Assembly (NCBI GenBank): GCA_041586735.1
Contig: JBFGZQ010000001.1
Location: 62,001-126,000, forward strand
Length of the DNA stretch: 64,000 nucleotides
Reading direction: 5' to 3'
Source: Motiliproteus sp041586735
GTDB taxonomy: Bacteria > Pseudomonadota > Gammaproteobacteria > Pseudomonadales > Balneatricaceae
Of the stretch, positions 32,865 through 41,461 are shown in pieces. The number at the start of each line of letters is the position of its first letter. Positions within the stretch are counted from its first letter, which is position 1. Under the pieces are notes generated by a model. That model did not search any database and had not been told where the DNA came from. It was given only the letters and a program-made list of their open reading frames with translations. The position numbers and the translations under genes are program-made.

Positions 32865-32898
32865 AAGGGTTACCTCGCGGCTAAGTGCTGAGGTATAA

Positions 32899-32927
32899 AC
32901 TCTAATGCAAACGAGAACGATTATCAA
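32899..32927 (-). promoter_or_regulatory. Probable bfd promoter within the Fur region
   Basis: On the minus strand TTGATA (complement of 32922-32927) and TAGAGT (complement of 32899-32904) are spaced by 17 nt. They lie under the weaker Fur-like box, so bound Fur would block bfd. Confidence 0.55.
32907..32925. promoter_or_regulatory. Weak Fur box
   Basis: GCAAACGAGAACGATTATC agrees with the 19-bp Fur consensus at about 13 positions. It is a direct repeat, 28 nt away, of the stronger box. Confidence 0.55.
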
Positions 32928-32934
32928 TACCATT

Positions 32935-32953
32935 GCAAATGATAATTATTCTC
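32935..32953. promoter_or_regulatory. Strong Fur box between bfd and bfr
   Basis: GCAAATGATAATTATTCTC agrees with the 19-bp Fur consensus (GATAATGATAATCATTATC) at about 15 positions. It lies in the 297-nt divergent region of bfd and the bacterioferritin genes, which otherwise shows no gene. Confidence 0.8.
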
Positions 32954-33161
32954 TATTATAATTCCCACACTTTATGGCTCTAGTCTTCACCAAAGCGTTT
33001 TTGGCGGGTGCTATATGTGTGATCTGTGTGAATCCGACATCAATAAAACAACGGCCAGAATTAAAGGTCGGCATAAGTTATGGAAGCTGCCACGCCCGTT
33101 TGCCTCGCCGATTAGTAGTGACTAGACTGTGTTAGCCTTTAATTTATTGCGAGGAATGTTT

Positions 33162-33629
33162 ATGAAAGGTGAAACTGGAGTGCTTAAGCAGCTGAACCAA
33201 ATTCTGACGCTAGAGTTAAGTTCTATCAATCAGTATTTTCTTCATGCCAGAATGTTTCGGAACTGGGGGCTTGGTGAACTCAACGACAAGGCTTATAAGA
33301 AGTCTATCAAGGATATGAAGCAGGCCGATGCGTTGATCGAGCGAATCCTGTTTCTTGAAGGGCTACCGAACCTGCAGCACCTAAACCGGCTGCGGATTGG
33401 TGAACATACGCTCGAAATGCTCGAGTGTGATCTGGAGTTACAGTTGGAGCAATTGAGCGCATTGCGCACGGCCATCGCCGATTGTGAATCGGCGCAAGAT
33501 TACGTTAGCCGGGATTTGCTCGAGGATATTCTTGAGTATGAAGAGCAGCACGTAGACTGGATCGAGACCCAGCAATATCTAATCCAGAACTCCGGTATTG
33601 AGAACTACCTGCAAGCCCAGATGAGTTGA
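33162..33629 (+). CDS. Bacterioferritin subunit with altered ferroxidase centre, heme Met kept
   Basis: 155 residues from ATG 33162 (MKGETGVLKQLN), with GAGGA upstream; the frame is open from 33129. It is most like BfrB/E. coli Bfr. Met52, the axial heme ligand, is present. Of the ferroxidase residues Glu18, Glu127 and His130 are kept, but Glu51 is Asp, His54 is Gln and Glu94 is Gln. This subunit thus likely binds heme but is poor at oxidising iron. It sits 10 nt before a second subunit with the opposite pattern, so mixed 24-mers are probable, as known for Pseudomonas putida and Neisseria bacterioferritins. Confidence 0.92.
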   Translation: MKGETGVLKQLNQILTLELSSINQYFLHARMFRNWGLGELNDKAYKKSIKDMKQADALIERILFLEGLPNLQHLNRLRIGEHTLEMLECDLELQLEQLSALRTAIADCESAQDYVSRDLLEDILEYEEQHVDWIETQQYLIQNSGIENYLQAQMS

Positions 33630-33639
33630 GGACGCGAAC

Positions 33640-34107
33640 ATGAAAGGTAAACAAAATATTATCGATATGCTGAACCGCTTGTTGGCCAATGAGCTGACAG
33701 CGATGGATCAGTATTTTATCCACTCGGAGATGTATCGCGACTGGGGATTGTCCGAGTTGTACGAACGCATCGCTCACGAGTTCGAAGATGAAAAGGGTCA
33801 TGCTTCTAAGTTAATCGAACGCATCCTATTCCTCGAGGGGCGTCCCGATCTAGTGACGCGTGAGCCGCTGCGGATTGGTCAGGATGTGCCGGAAATGCTG
33901 AAGAATGATCTGGCTGTGGAATTCGAGGTCGGTGCGATGCTTAAGGAAGCGATCTCCTTGTGCGAGCAGGAGTCGGATTACCAGAGTCGTGAGATCTTGG
34001 AAGGGCTGCTTACGGATACCGAAGAAGACCATACCTTCTGGCTAGAGCAGCAGTTAGGCTTGATTGATAAGGTCGGTTTACAAAATTATTTACAGTCGAA
34101 GATGTAG
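33640..34107 (+). CDS. Bacterioferritin/FtnA-type subunit with intact ferroxidase centre
   Basis: 155 residues, resembling P. aeruginosa FtnA (formerly BfrA): LYERIAHEFEDEKGHASKLIERIL, and LLTDTEEDHTFWLEQQLGLI near the end. Ferroxidase ligands Glu18, Glu51, His54, Glu94 and the later Glu/His pair (128/131, one residue shifted) are present. Position 52 is Lys instead of Met, so heme cannot be bound in the usual way. It follows the heme-type subunit by 10 nt with GAGGACG before its start. The two together supply one working ferroxidase and one heme subunit. Confidence 0.92.
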   Translation: MKGKQNIIDMLNRLLANELTAMDQYFIHSEMYRDWGLSELYERIAHEFEDEKGHASKLIERILFLEGRPDLVTREPLRIGQDVPEMLKNDLAVEFEVGAMLKEAISLCEQESDYQSREILEGLLTDTEEDHTFWLEQQLGLIDKVGLQNYLQSKM

Positions 34108-34231
34108 CCGAGCTATACCACTGCTGGTAGCTTACAATGATAACCTTGATCTCATAAGCGATGGTTTTTTAGTGCAGAGTAATTTTAGTGCTGAAAAAAT
34201 TTAGAGGAGGGTAGCTTTGGTGGCACATAAG

Positions 34232-34261
34232 CTTGGATATGAGTACCTTGGATATGAGTAA
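34232..34261 (+). repeat. Tandem 15-nt duplication at the start of a small gene
   Basis: CTTGGATATGAGTAC (34232-34246) is followed directly by CTTGGATATGAGTAA (34247-34261). Each copy contains an ATG in frame with the next gene (34239 and 34254). Confidence 0.9.
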
Positions 34262-34589
34262 TCAGGATATTTACGCCCTTGCTGAGACCGCCGAGGCGGC
34301 ACAAGTGCAGATACAGGCCCGTTGTAGTCGGCTCGATCCCGTTGTCGGGGTGAGTCGCAAGCTGCGCGAGGCAGGCTTCCCCATCGACCTGATGACCATC
34401 GATTGTCTGCAAACGGGTAAGCGGATTAGCCTGCTGGTGAATGATGACAAGCCGGGACTGATCGCGTATCAGCGCGGTTTTAGAGATCAGCCTACAGAGG
34501 CAGGCTTTACCGATCTTGCCTTTGCCGAGGTGAGTGTGACGCAACTCTGTATCTGGATACGAGACTGGTTTACCCCTACCGCGGATTAG
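34239..34589 (+). CDS. Small protein of unknown function
   Basis: About 116 residues (111 if ATG 34254 is used). It contains VQIQARCSRLDPVVGVSRKLREAGFPIDLMTID and LLVNDDKPGLIAYQRGFRDQP, with no membrane segment and a fairly normal amino acid mix. I do not know the family. Start choice is unclear: the only strong ribosome-binding site (GAGGAGGG, 34204-34211) is set for GTG 34220 in another frame. That frame gives a 13-codon ORF ending at 34261, over the repeat, so reinitiation from a short leader is possible. The gene lies 130 nt after the bacterioferritin genes and converges on the cobalamin operon. Confidence 0.6.
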   Translation: MSTLDMSNQDIYALAETAEAAQVQIQARCSRLDPVVGVSRKLREAGFPIDLMTIDCLQTGKRISLLVNDDKPGLIAYQRGFRDQPTEAGFTDLAFAEVSVTQLCIWIRDWFTPTAD

Positions 34590-34623
34590 CGGGCGTTGGC
34601 GTCCTACGTCGGCGGTGTGTTTT

Positions 34624-35688
34624 TTATCGTTTAAGCTCGCTTAGCACCTTTTCCAGCCGCTGCCACGCCCGCTCGTCTGCGGGTAATCCCAAGCGTAATC
34701 CTGGTATCTGCTCGAGGTGGCGAACAAGAATCCCCTGCTGTGCCAGCTGCTGATAAACAGCGGCTGCTTGGGTGTCCTTCGTGAGTGGTTGTTTGAGTTC
34801 GGTGCAAAAGACGGTGCAAAACAGCGGCGTGGACACAGAGTCAAAACCATAGCGTGCCAGCAATGCCACCAGGCGCTGGCTAGCGTCTGCCAAGCGCTGG
34901 CGCATCTGCGTCTGCCAGGCGGCATCCTGCAGGGCGATCTCAGCGGCCCAGCGTGCCAGGCTCGACACCGCCCAGGTACCCAGTTTATCTGCCAGCCCGG
35001 CCAGCACCTCAGGTTTGGCCCAGACAAAGCCTAAGCGGATACCGGCCAGGCCAAAGAACTTGCCGACCGAGCGCAGTACAATAAGCCCGTTAACCGGATC
35101 GTTGCTGATCATCGAGGCGGCTTGGTTGGCGGCAGCATTACCAGATAGTGCATCGATAAAGGCTTCATCAACAATCAACCAGCCATTATGCTGCTGTAGC
35201 ACTTTAAGCCATCGCTGCAAGCGTGCTTGAGATAAGCATTCAGCGGTGGGGTTGTTCGGGCGAATGACCACCACTACGTCCAGCTGTGTCAATGTCAGCT
35301 CGATCTCAGCTACGCTAAGCGCTTTAACATCGTGCCCTCGGCGTTGCCATTGATAGGCATGCTCAGCGTAGGCCGGTGATAGGATGGCCACGCGGCAAGC
35401 GGCTCTTAATCTGGGTAGCTGTTCGATAGCTGCCTGGCTGCCCGCCACCGCCAGTAGCGCTGGTGAGCCATAGTAGGCGGCTGCGATCTCGAGTAGCTGA
35501 TCGTCTGCATCGGGCAGTCTCTGCCAGACTGTGCTCGGTACTGTTGGCAGAGGATAGCTATACGGGTTGATACCGGTCGAGAGATCGATCCAGTGTTCGA
35601 CAGCAATCCCCCATTGCCGAGCAGCCTGATGCAAGCGCCCTCCATGGACAGGAGGCTCAGGGCGCTTGATAGGTTTTAAGGCGTGCAT
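34624..35688 (-). CDS. cobD: Threonine-phosphate decarboxylase (cobalamin lower loop)
   Basis: About 354 residues from ATG 35688, with AGGAG 7 nt upstream; the frame extends to 35754. It is a fold-type I PLP enzyme: HGGRLHQAARQWG and DLSTGINPYSYPLP at the N-terminus, IRPNNPTAE, and the PLP-lysine region LRSVGKFFGLAGIRLGF. It makes (R)-1-amino-2-propanol phosphate, the linker for cobinamide (CobD in Salmonella naming, CobC in Pseudomonas). It is the last gene of the operon, 14 nt after cbiB. Confidence 0.9.
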   Translation of the reverse strand: MHALKPIKRPEPPVHGGRLHQAARQWGIAVEHWIDLSTGINPYSYPLPTVPSTVWQRLPDADDQLLEIAAAYYGSPALLAVAGSQAAIEQLPRLRAACRVAILSPAYAEHAYQWQRRGHDVKALSVAEIELTLTQLDVVVVIRPNNPTAECLSQARLQRWLKVLQQHNGWLIVDEAFIDALSGNAAANQAASMISNDPVNGLIVLRSVGKFFGLAGIRLGFVWAKPEVLAGLADKLGTWAVSSLARWAAEIALQDAAWQTQMRQRLADASQRLVALLARYGFDSVSTPLFCTVFCTELKQPLTKDTQAAAVYQQLAQQGILVRHLEQIPGLRLGLPADERAWQRLEKVLSELKR

Positions 35689-35702
35689 GGTTAATCTCCT
35701 GC

Positions 35703-36644
35703 TTATATCAGCAACAAGCCGAGCAGTTCTGCCGCGATCAGCAAACCGATCCATAGCAGTAGCGTGTGTGACACCAACCGCAGGGCGCGCTGGATATCCG
35801 CCGTAGTAGGCGGCAGGCCGCAGCCGAGCAGCGGTTTGTCATGCCACACACCCTGGTAACGGGTGGGGCCTCCTAGCAATACCCCCAGCCCTCCGGCACC
35901 TGCGGCAATCACCGGTCCGCCATTGGGGCTGGCATGCGCAGGTGCCTGGGTTCTCCAGCAGCGTAGTGCATTAGCAGGGTTCGATAACAGGGCGTAACTC
36001 ACTGCCGTGCAGCGGGCGGGTAGATAGTTTAACAGGTCGTCCAGCTTCGCTGCCGCCCAGCCAAAGTCGCGGTAGCGTTCGCTGCGATAGCCCCACATCG
36101 CATCCAGAGTATTCACCAGCCGATAACAGATAGCACCGGGTGCGCCTGCGATAACGAACCAGAAAAGCGCCCCGAAAATCGCATCGCTGCCGTTTTCTAA
36201 CACCGACTCAATCGCGGACACCTCGATGTTTAGTGCTTCAGGGTCGCGGCTGACGATCATCGAGCAGTGCTGGCGGGCGAGGGTCTCATCTTGGCGCTCG
36301 AGAGCCGAGGTGATCGGCTTGATATGATCCCATAGGCTGCGATGGCCCATGCTCAGATACAGAATAACGGCCTCAAGCAAGACAGTGACCACGGCAGCGT
36401 GGTCGGTGTTTAGCAGCCAGTAGTGGCAAATGACTGGGAGCGGTAGACAGAGCATCATCACCGCTACTGCACCGCACAGCCTAGTATGACGCGTCCATAC
36501 GGGCGGGCGGGATCGCCAACCCGGATTGCATCGCGTTTCAATAGCCTCGGCCAAACGGCCAAAACCGACCAGGGGGTGGTAGCGTTTGGGTTCACCTATC
36601 AGCCAGTCGATGGTCACACCCAGAATAATGCCGAGGCTAATCAT
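35703..36644 (-). CDS. cbiB: Adenosylcobinamide-phosphate synthase CbiB
   Basis: A 313-residue membrane protein (several hydrophobic helices) that joins aminopropanol phosphate to adenosylcobyric acid. Family motifs are IDWLIGEPKRYHPLVGFGRLAE at the N-terminus, SIESVLENGSDAIFGALFWF-like ESVLENGSDAI, and DDLLNYLPARCTA; the late PNGGPVIAAGAGGLGVLLGG is typical too. It shares ATGA with cbiA upstream and precedes cobD by 14 nt. Confidence 0.93.
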   Translation of the reverse strand: MISLGIILGVTIDWLIGEPKRYHPLVGFGRLAEAIETRCNPGWRSRPPVWTRHTRLCGAVAVMMLCLPLPVICHYWLLNTDHAAVVTVLLEAVILYLSMGHRSLWDHIKPITSALERQDETLARQHCSMIVSRDPEALNIEVSAIESVLENGSDAIFGALFWFVIAGAPGAICYRLVNTLDAMWGYRSERYRDFGWAAAKLDDLLNYLPARCTAVSYALLSNPANALRCWRTQAPAHASPNGGPVIAAGAGGLGVLLGGPTRYQGVWHDKPLLGCGLPPTTADIQRALRLVSHTLLLWIGLLIAAELLGLLLI

Positions 36645-37972
36645 TGCGGAGCGAACAGCGCGCTACAAGCGCTTGGTGCCGAGGGGAAGTAGTGATGAAT
36701 ATAACTGGCGTATAGCTTTCCTTTTCGATATACCGCCTCTGAGGTACGCGCATAGTTAGGGCACAAACCTTGATAGTCTGCTTGCTCCGGCGTTGCAAAA
36801 GCGGAGTGATGGTAGGTATGTCCGCGTAGTGTGCCTTCTGGCAATGTGACACGTTGCATCGCTAGCGCGGTTAGCTTTGGCTGCATGGTCGCCTTGCCTC
36901 GTAGCACGCCTAACATGGGTTGGGTATTGCCGGCCAGATCTGTCAATGAATCGGATAGGTACAGCATGCCTCCGCATTCTGCTACTAAGGGTTTGTTTGC
37001 CTGGGCATGCGCCTTGATCGCCGCTTTCATCCGGCTATTAGCCGAAAGCTGGGCCGCAAACAGTTCGGGGTAGCCGCCCGGCAGATACAGGCTATCAACC
37101 TGGGGCAGTTGTTGATCCTGTAGTGGTGAGAAAAACAACAGCTCTGCCCCCAGTTCTTTAAGCAATCTAGTGTTAGCAGGGTAGATAAACGAAAAGGCTG
37201 CATCCTTTGCAATACCTATGCGAACCCCCGCTAATGCGCCCTTTAAAGCGGTCGGCTGTGTTGCTGAGTCTGGGTTGGTGATCGGGGCATTGGGCGCAAA
37301 GCTAATGGCAGCAGGTAATGCACTGGCGCTTGTCGCGGAGATCATCTGTGCCGCTGCGTTCAGGCGTTCATCCAAATCGGCAATTTCATGACTTTGCAGC
37401 AATCCTAAATGTCGGCTCGGCAGCTCAACTGCTTTGGAGCGTTTAAGGGCGCCGTACCAATGAATTGAGTCCGGCAGGCTGTCACGTAAAATCTGCGCAT
37501 GCCGGTCACTGCCGACCCGATTGGCCAGCACCCCTGAAAAGGGTAAGGATGGCTGAAACGTCGCCAGACCATGGGCGATCGCGGCAAAGGTTTGTGCCAT
37601 GGCGGCGCCATCAATCACCGCCAATACCGGCACGCCAAACAGGCGTGCCAGATCCGCTCCCGAGGGCTGACCGTCAAACAGGCCCATCACTCCTTCGATC
37701 AAGATCAGGTCGGCATGTATCGCGGCATCGTGTAGCAACGCACGACACTGATGTTCACCGACCATCCATAAATCCAGCGCATCAACCGGCTCGCCACAGG
37801 CGATCTCCAGAATCATTGGATCGAGAAAGTCGGGGCCTGTTTTAAACACGCAGACCCGTCGGCCGGCCAGGCGATGCAAGCGCGCCAACGCCGCGGTTAC
37901 TGTGGTTTTTCCCTGCCCCGATGCCGGTGCACTAATAAACAGCGCCGGGCAGCGAGATAAAGACGGGCTCAT
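36641..37972 (-). CDS. cbiA: Cobyrinate a,c-diamide synthase CbiA/CobB
   Basis: A 443-residue ATP-dependent amidotransferase. N-terminal P-loop SAPASGQGKTTVTAAL; C-terminal glutaminase domain with the active Cys in LVAECGGMLYLSD and the GYPELFAAQ and HTYHHS motifs. It amidates the a and c side chains of cobyrinic acid. The genes upstream and downstream overlap it by 4 nt each (ATGA). The corrin ring-making genes are not in the window, so it may act on salvaged or elsewhere-made cobyrinate. Confidence 0.94.
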   Translation of the reverse strand: MSPSLSRCPALFISAPASGQGKTTVTAALARLHRLAGRRVCVFKTGPDFLDPMILEIACGEPVDALDLWMVGEHQCRALLHDAAIHADLILIEGVMGLFDGQPSGADLARLFGVPVLAVIDGAAMAQTFAAIAHGLATFQPSLPFSGVLANRVGSDRHAQILRDSLPDSIHWYGALKRSKAVELPSRHLGLLQSHEIADLDERLNAAAQMISATSASALPAAISFAPNAPITNPDSATQPTALKGALAGVRIGIAKDAAFSFIYPANTRLLKELGAELLFFSPLQDQQLPQVDSLYLPGGYPELFAAQLSANSRMKAAIKAHAQANKPLVAECGGMLYLSDSLTDLAGNTQPMLGVLRGKATMQPKLTALAMQRVTLPEGTLRGHTYHHSAFATPEQADYQGLCPNYARTSEAVYRKGKLYASYIHHYFPSAPSACSALFAPQ

Positions 37973-38613
37973 AGCTCAACGCCCTTTTGCGCTTTGATAC
38001 CTGCCTGATAAGCATGCTTGACCACCTGCATCTCCGTTACCGTATCGGCAATATCGATCAAGGCCTGCGGCGCGCCGCGTCCGGTAATCACCACATGCTG
38101 ATTCAGAGGGCGGCTCTGAATGGCTTTGAGCACCGACTGCAGATCTACATACTGGTATTTGAGCGCGATGTTCAATTCATCCAGCACTACCAGCGCGATG
38201 CTGTCGTCATTCAATAGCGCTTCTGACTGCTGCCATGCTTTGGCGGCCGCAGCTATGTCGCGTGCCTTGTCCTGTGTTTCCCAAGTAAAGCCTTCACCCA
38301 TGACAAAATAGCGCACCTCAGGGAAACGTCTGAAGAAGGCCTCTTCGCCGGTACTAAAGGCGCCCTTAATAAACTGCACCACGCCGACCTGCATGCCGTG
38401 TCCCAAGGCTCTGGCTACCATGCCAAAGGCCGAGCTGCTTTTGCCTTTACCGTTACCGGTATGTACAAGGCATACACCTCGGTCTTGATCTGCCCGTGCA
38501 ATAGATTGATCGATAATTTCTTTTTTACGCTTCATGCGTGCCAGATAGCGCGCTTCGGACTGCGTTGCTGAAGTCATCGCTGGGTTTGTTTCAGAGGTTT
38601 CGTTTGTACTCAT
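37969..38613 (-). CDS. cobO: Cob(I)yrinic acid a,c-diamide adenosyltransferase
   Basis: A 214-residue CobA/CobO/BtuR-type corrinoid adenosyltransferase: P-loop HTGNGKGKSSSAFG, VGVVQFIKGAF, VLDELNIALKY and the C-terminal VITGRGAPQALIDIADTVTEMQ. It attaches the adenosyl group, giving the form needed by the class II ribonucleotide reductase encoded 8 kb away. It shares ATGA with the membrane protein gene before it and with cbiA after it. Confidence 0.95.
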   Translation of the reverse strand: MSTNETSETNPAMTSATQSEARYLARMKRKKEIIDQSIARADQDRGVCLVHTGNGKGKSSSAFGMVARALGHGMQVGVVQFIKGAFSTGEEAFFRRFPEVRYFVMGEGFTWETQDKARDIAAAAKAWQQSEALLNDDSIALVVLDELNIALKYQYVDLQSVLKAIQSRPLNQHVVITGRGAPQALIDIADTVTEMQVVKHAYQAGIKAQKGVEL

Positions 38614-39188
38614 CGTGAGAGTGCTCCTGAGTGTCGGGTGCGATTAAACCATTCCAAGCAGAGATGGGCGACAACTGCACAACCGATATAGAAAAACACC
38701 GCTTGTAGCCGAGACGGGCTGTATTGGATCAGCCGATTCAGCAGTTCTGCCATCGTAGGATCGGTAAAGCGCCCCGAGTAGAAATAGAAACTGCCGCTGG
38801 ATATCAACTGACACATCAGCGTCCCCAGTAGTAGGCAGCTGCACAGTGTCAGCATGCTGCGCCACTGTTGCTGATGATGGGCCGCATACCAGCGGCCCAT
38901 CATCCACAGGGAGGCATAGGCGGGAATCAACATGCTGTAGCTGGGTGTTATGCAGAACGAGCTCACACCGCCCAGCGTAATCGCCGCAAAATCCAGCAGC
39001 AACGCTTCGAGAATCAGTAATGGAAACGCCCACCGCGGCTTAAGGTAGATCCCCGCAAGGAAAAACACCGCCCAGGAGGCACTCGGTAGCTGATCAATAG
39101 ATGCAAAGTGATGACCACGGGTCAGCGCCATCAGCAGCATTAAAAACGCACCGATCAGCCATTGTGATCGTTGTTGAATTTGTATCAT
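38610..39188 (-). CDS. BtuM-like cobalamin transporter (solitary ECF S-component type)
   Basis: A 192-residue integral membrane protein with about six helices. It follows btuB and overlaps cobO by 4 nt, behind the same cobalamin riboswitch. Size, topology and the conserved Cys79 in SSFCITPSYS match BtuM of Thiobacillus denitrificans, where Cys80 binds the cobalt of cobalamin. This would provide inner-membrane B12 uptake, and no btuCDF genes are seen in the window. The family call is from memory of the pattern and the operon; a plain conserved B12-linked membrane protein is the fallback. Confidence 0.7.
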   Translation of the reverse strand: MIQIQQRSQWLIGAFLMLLMALTRGHHFASIDQLPSASWAVFFLAGIYLKPRWAFPLLILEALLLDFAAITLGGVSSFCITPSYSMLIPAYASLWMMGRWYAAHHQQQWRSMLTLCSCLLLGTLMCQLISSGSFYFYSGRFTDPTMAELLNRLIQYSPSRLQAVFFYIGCAVVAHLCLEWFNRTRHSGALSR

Positions 39189-39209
39189 GATAAATCTCTC
39201 TTAAATAGG

Positions 39210-39228
39210 GCCGCTGCTGTTGAGCGGC
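39210..39228 (-). other. Small hairpin between btuB and the btuM-like gene
   Basis: GCCGCT (39210-39215) and AGCGGC (39223-39228) form a 6-bp stem in the 70-nt gap. It may set the btuB to downstream expression ratio; no U-run follows. Confidence 0.35.
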
Positions 39229-39258
39229 GCTTGCTTAACGGCGGTTGTCGAATAGCGG

Positions 39259-41082
39259 CTAGTGCGGTTGAAAAGCTAGAGTCAACAACACTGCCGTTCC
39301 CGGCTGGTTGTAGCCACTGAGGGTTTGATAGGCGTTATCTAGCAGGTTGCTGAGTTTCGCTTTAACCTGCCAGGCTGGCGCTAGCTGATAGGCGGCACGT
39401 AAATCCAGCGTTGCAAACCCTTGAAGCACGCTGGTGTTGCTATCACTGGTATAGCGGCTGCTTTCAGCATGCAGTGTTGCGCCTAAAGAGAGGGCACCAA
39501 AATCATGGTCCAGATCGATGTTTGCCAGTTTGTCTGCACGCCGCTGCAAGCGATTACCCCGGTTGTCCCCTGCACGAATTTCAGGGTCGATGAAGGATAT
39601 GTTTCCACCCAATACCCATTGTGACCATCGGTAACCGGTGCTGATTTCGATACCGCGAATACGTGCTTGGTTGATGTTGCTTGGCGCCCAGCTAGAGGAT
39701 CCTGGGGCAATGGGTGCCCAGGCGATCATGTTTTCAAAGGTGGTTTGGTACAGCGAGGTTTGCCAGGTTAGATCTCGAACCTTGCCTCTCAGGCTTAGCT
39801 CGTAACTAGCGGACTCCTCCGGCATCAGTGCAGCATTGCCACTACCAGGGTAATACAGATCATTAAACGAAGGCGCTTTAAATGCCGTGCCGTAAGATGC
39901 AACAGCGTCTATAAACTCGTTCAGCGGTATGCCCCAGGCGATGCCGCCCGTGGTATGGCTGCCAAACTGCTCGTTATCATCGACACGCATACTCAATTGC
40001 AGATCGGATGTGCCTAGTGGCAACTGGTATTGTGCAAATCCTGCCCAGTTATCACGCGCCGTCTCAGCATAGGTTTTGCTTGATTCGATCTGATCGTGTA
40101 GATAATCCACACCCATAATCAACTGATTATCAGCACCGATAAGTAGATCATTCTGAACCGTAAAGGAATCGCGCGTGGTTTTATAAAGACTGTTAAAGGT
40201 GTTGCCAGAGAAGGTTTTAGCGTGACTCCAGCTACGTCCTGCAGATAGATTCAGCTGCCATGATTCGGTAAATTCAATAGCAGCACGCCCACCCAGTACC
40301 TGTGTTAGAGCATCACCCCTATCTGTTGAGCCGTCGTACTCATTCTCGGAGTCTGTGACTGAAAAAAAGCCTTCAAGCTCATGCCCGCCGGCTAAGCGTC
40401 GTCCCAGTTTTACCTGCAAGCCCCGGTTATGGTAGCCATCGTTGTCGTCATCACCACTGGTTTTTGCATCAAAACCAGCGGTGCTCATGCCGGATGCGGT
40501 AGCGCTGAACCAACGGTTTTGATCCCCAGCCTGTAGGTTAACTTCCGCTAATAGGGTTTTGTCAGATCCTGCAGACAGGGTAAAAGAGGGCGTTAATTCA
40601 CCCGTACCAGGGCGGGTAAAGATCTGAATGATGCCGCCTGCCGCATCTGATCCGTATAACGAAGAGCGTGGCCCGCGGACAATCTCAATACGCTCGACTT
40701 GACTGAGATTGATATCCTCAATACTCGCTTGTCCCAGCGTAGCCGAACCGACGCGAATACCATCAATCAGTATCAACAGGTCTTTGGTGGATGTGCCGCG
40801 TAGATAAACGCTACTCGCTTTGCCGATGCCGCCACTGTTAGTGATCATGATCCCCGGCGTTCTTTGTAATACCTCTGCTAGGGTTATCGCCTGCGAACGT
40901 TCGATATCCTGGCGCGTAATGAGAGTCACTGAGGCGAGAGTCTCGTCAACAGATTGCGTGGTGCGTGAGGCTGTAACCAATACTTCATTAACAGAGGTCG
41001 GTTGCTGAACTTCAGCCCAAGAGGCATGGCTAAACGTGTAACTACAGACGGTTGCTAAAATGGAGCTAGATAGTTTTTTCAT
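39259..41082 (-). CDS. btuB: TonB-dependent cobalamin receptor BtuB
   Basis: A 607-residue outer-membrane receptor. Signal peptide MKKLSSSILATVCSYTFSHA; TonB box-like NEVLVTASR; plug domain with LAEVLQRTPGIMI, the IRVGSATLGQASIEDINLSQVERIEIVRGPRSSLYGSDAAGGIIQI run (over residues about 110-155); then a 22-strand barrel ending with Phe-Gln-Pro-His. Length equals that of E. coli BtuB. It is the first gene behind the cobalamin riboswitch and is followed by the other B12 genes. Confidence 0.94.
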   Translation of the reverse strand: MKKLSSSILATVCSYTFSHASWAEVQQPTSVNEVLVTASRTTQSVDETLASVTLITRQDIERSQAITLAEVLQRTPGIMITNSGGIGKASSVYLRGTSTKDLLILIDGIRVGSATLGQASIEDINLSQVERIEIVRGPRSSLYGSDAAGGIIQIFTRPGTGELTPSFTLSAGSDKTLLAEVNLQAGDQNRWFSATASGMSTAGFDAKTSGDDDNDGYHNRGLQVKLGRRLAGGHELEGFFSVTDSENEYDGSTDRGDALTQVLGGRAAIEFTESWQLNLSAGRSWSHAKTFSGNTFNSLYKTTRDSFTVQNDLLIGADNQLIMGVDYLHDQIESSKTYAETARDNWAGFAQYQLPLGTSDLQLSMRVDDNEQFGSHTTGGIAWGIPLNEFIDAVASYGTAFKAPSFNDLYYPGSGNAALMPEESASYELSLRGKVRDLTWQTSLYQTTFENMIAWAPIAPGSSSWAPSNINQARIRGIEISTGYRWSQWVLGGNISFIDPEIRAGDNRGNRLQRRADKLANIDLDHDFGALSLGATLHAESSRYTSDSNTSVLQGFATLDLRAAYQLAPAWQVKAKLSNLLDNAYQTLSGYNQPGTAVLLTLAFQPH

Positions 41083-41261
41083 GAGTCAGGTGCTGTCCTG
41101 TACGTGCCCGCCGCACGTCAATTAAATGAACGGCATAGACGCACAGGGCTGAACAGAAACACGATTAACGAGAGTATGACCTTGTACGGGAACAAGGACA
41201 TGAGCTACAGGAATGTGCTGCCGTTGCATGAGCCCTCCGCTATGCCGACTTCGTGGTGTTT
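41083..41261 (-). other. btuB leader between riboswitch and start codon
   Basis: About 180 nt of transcribed leader with no gene I can support. The region before the btuB ATG has only a weak ribosome-binding site, and may hold the expression platform of the riboswitch. Confidence 0.5.
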
Positions 41262-41425
41262 TAGGCAGGTCTCCGGACTTACGAGTGGATACTCATCCCA
41301 ACATTACGCCTTCCCATGCAGAGCACAGTGGCCTAAGTAATGTCTTAACTCGATTACCGTTGCGGGGGCAGTGTTGGCATTGCTTGCTAAAGAGATAGCA
41401 GAGCGCACCAACTTCCCATTTAAAA
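41262..41425 (-). ncRNA. Cobalamin (adenosylcobalamin) riboswitch
   Basis: Read on the minus strand, the aptamer landmarks come in order: TGGGAAGTTGGTGC near the 5' end, CCCCCGCAACGGTAA, the B12 box GCCACTGTG, then GGGAAGGC, and the closing AGTCCGGAGACCTGCCT. Bounds are approximate. It lies in the leader of btuB and should turn off the whole six-gene operon when cobalamin is plentiful. Confidence 0.95.
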
Positions 41426-41461
41426 TCCTATAGTGACGCAGGATTACCAAAAACAGGGTGC

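Noticed and set aside
41104..41398. Open frames of 60-80 codons upstream of btuB
   Set aside because: They lie over the cobalamin riboswitch and leader, with no ribosome-binding site and no protein-like composition; the RNA explains the sequence.
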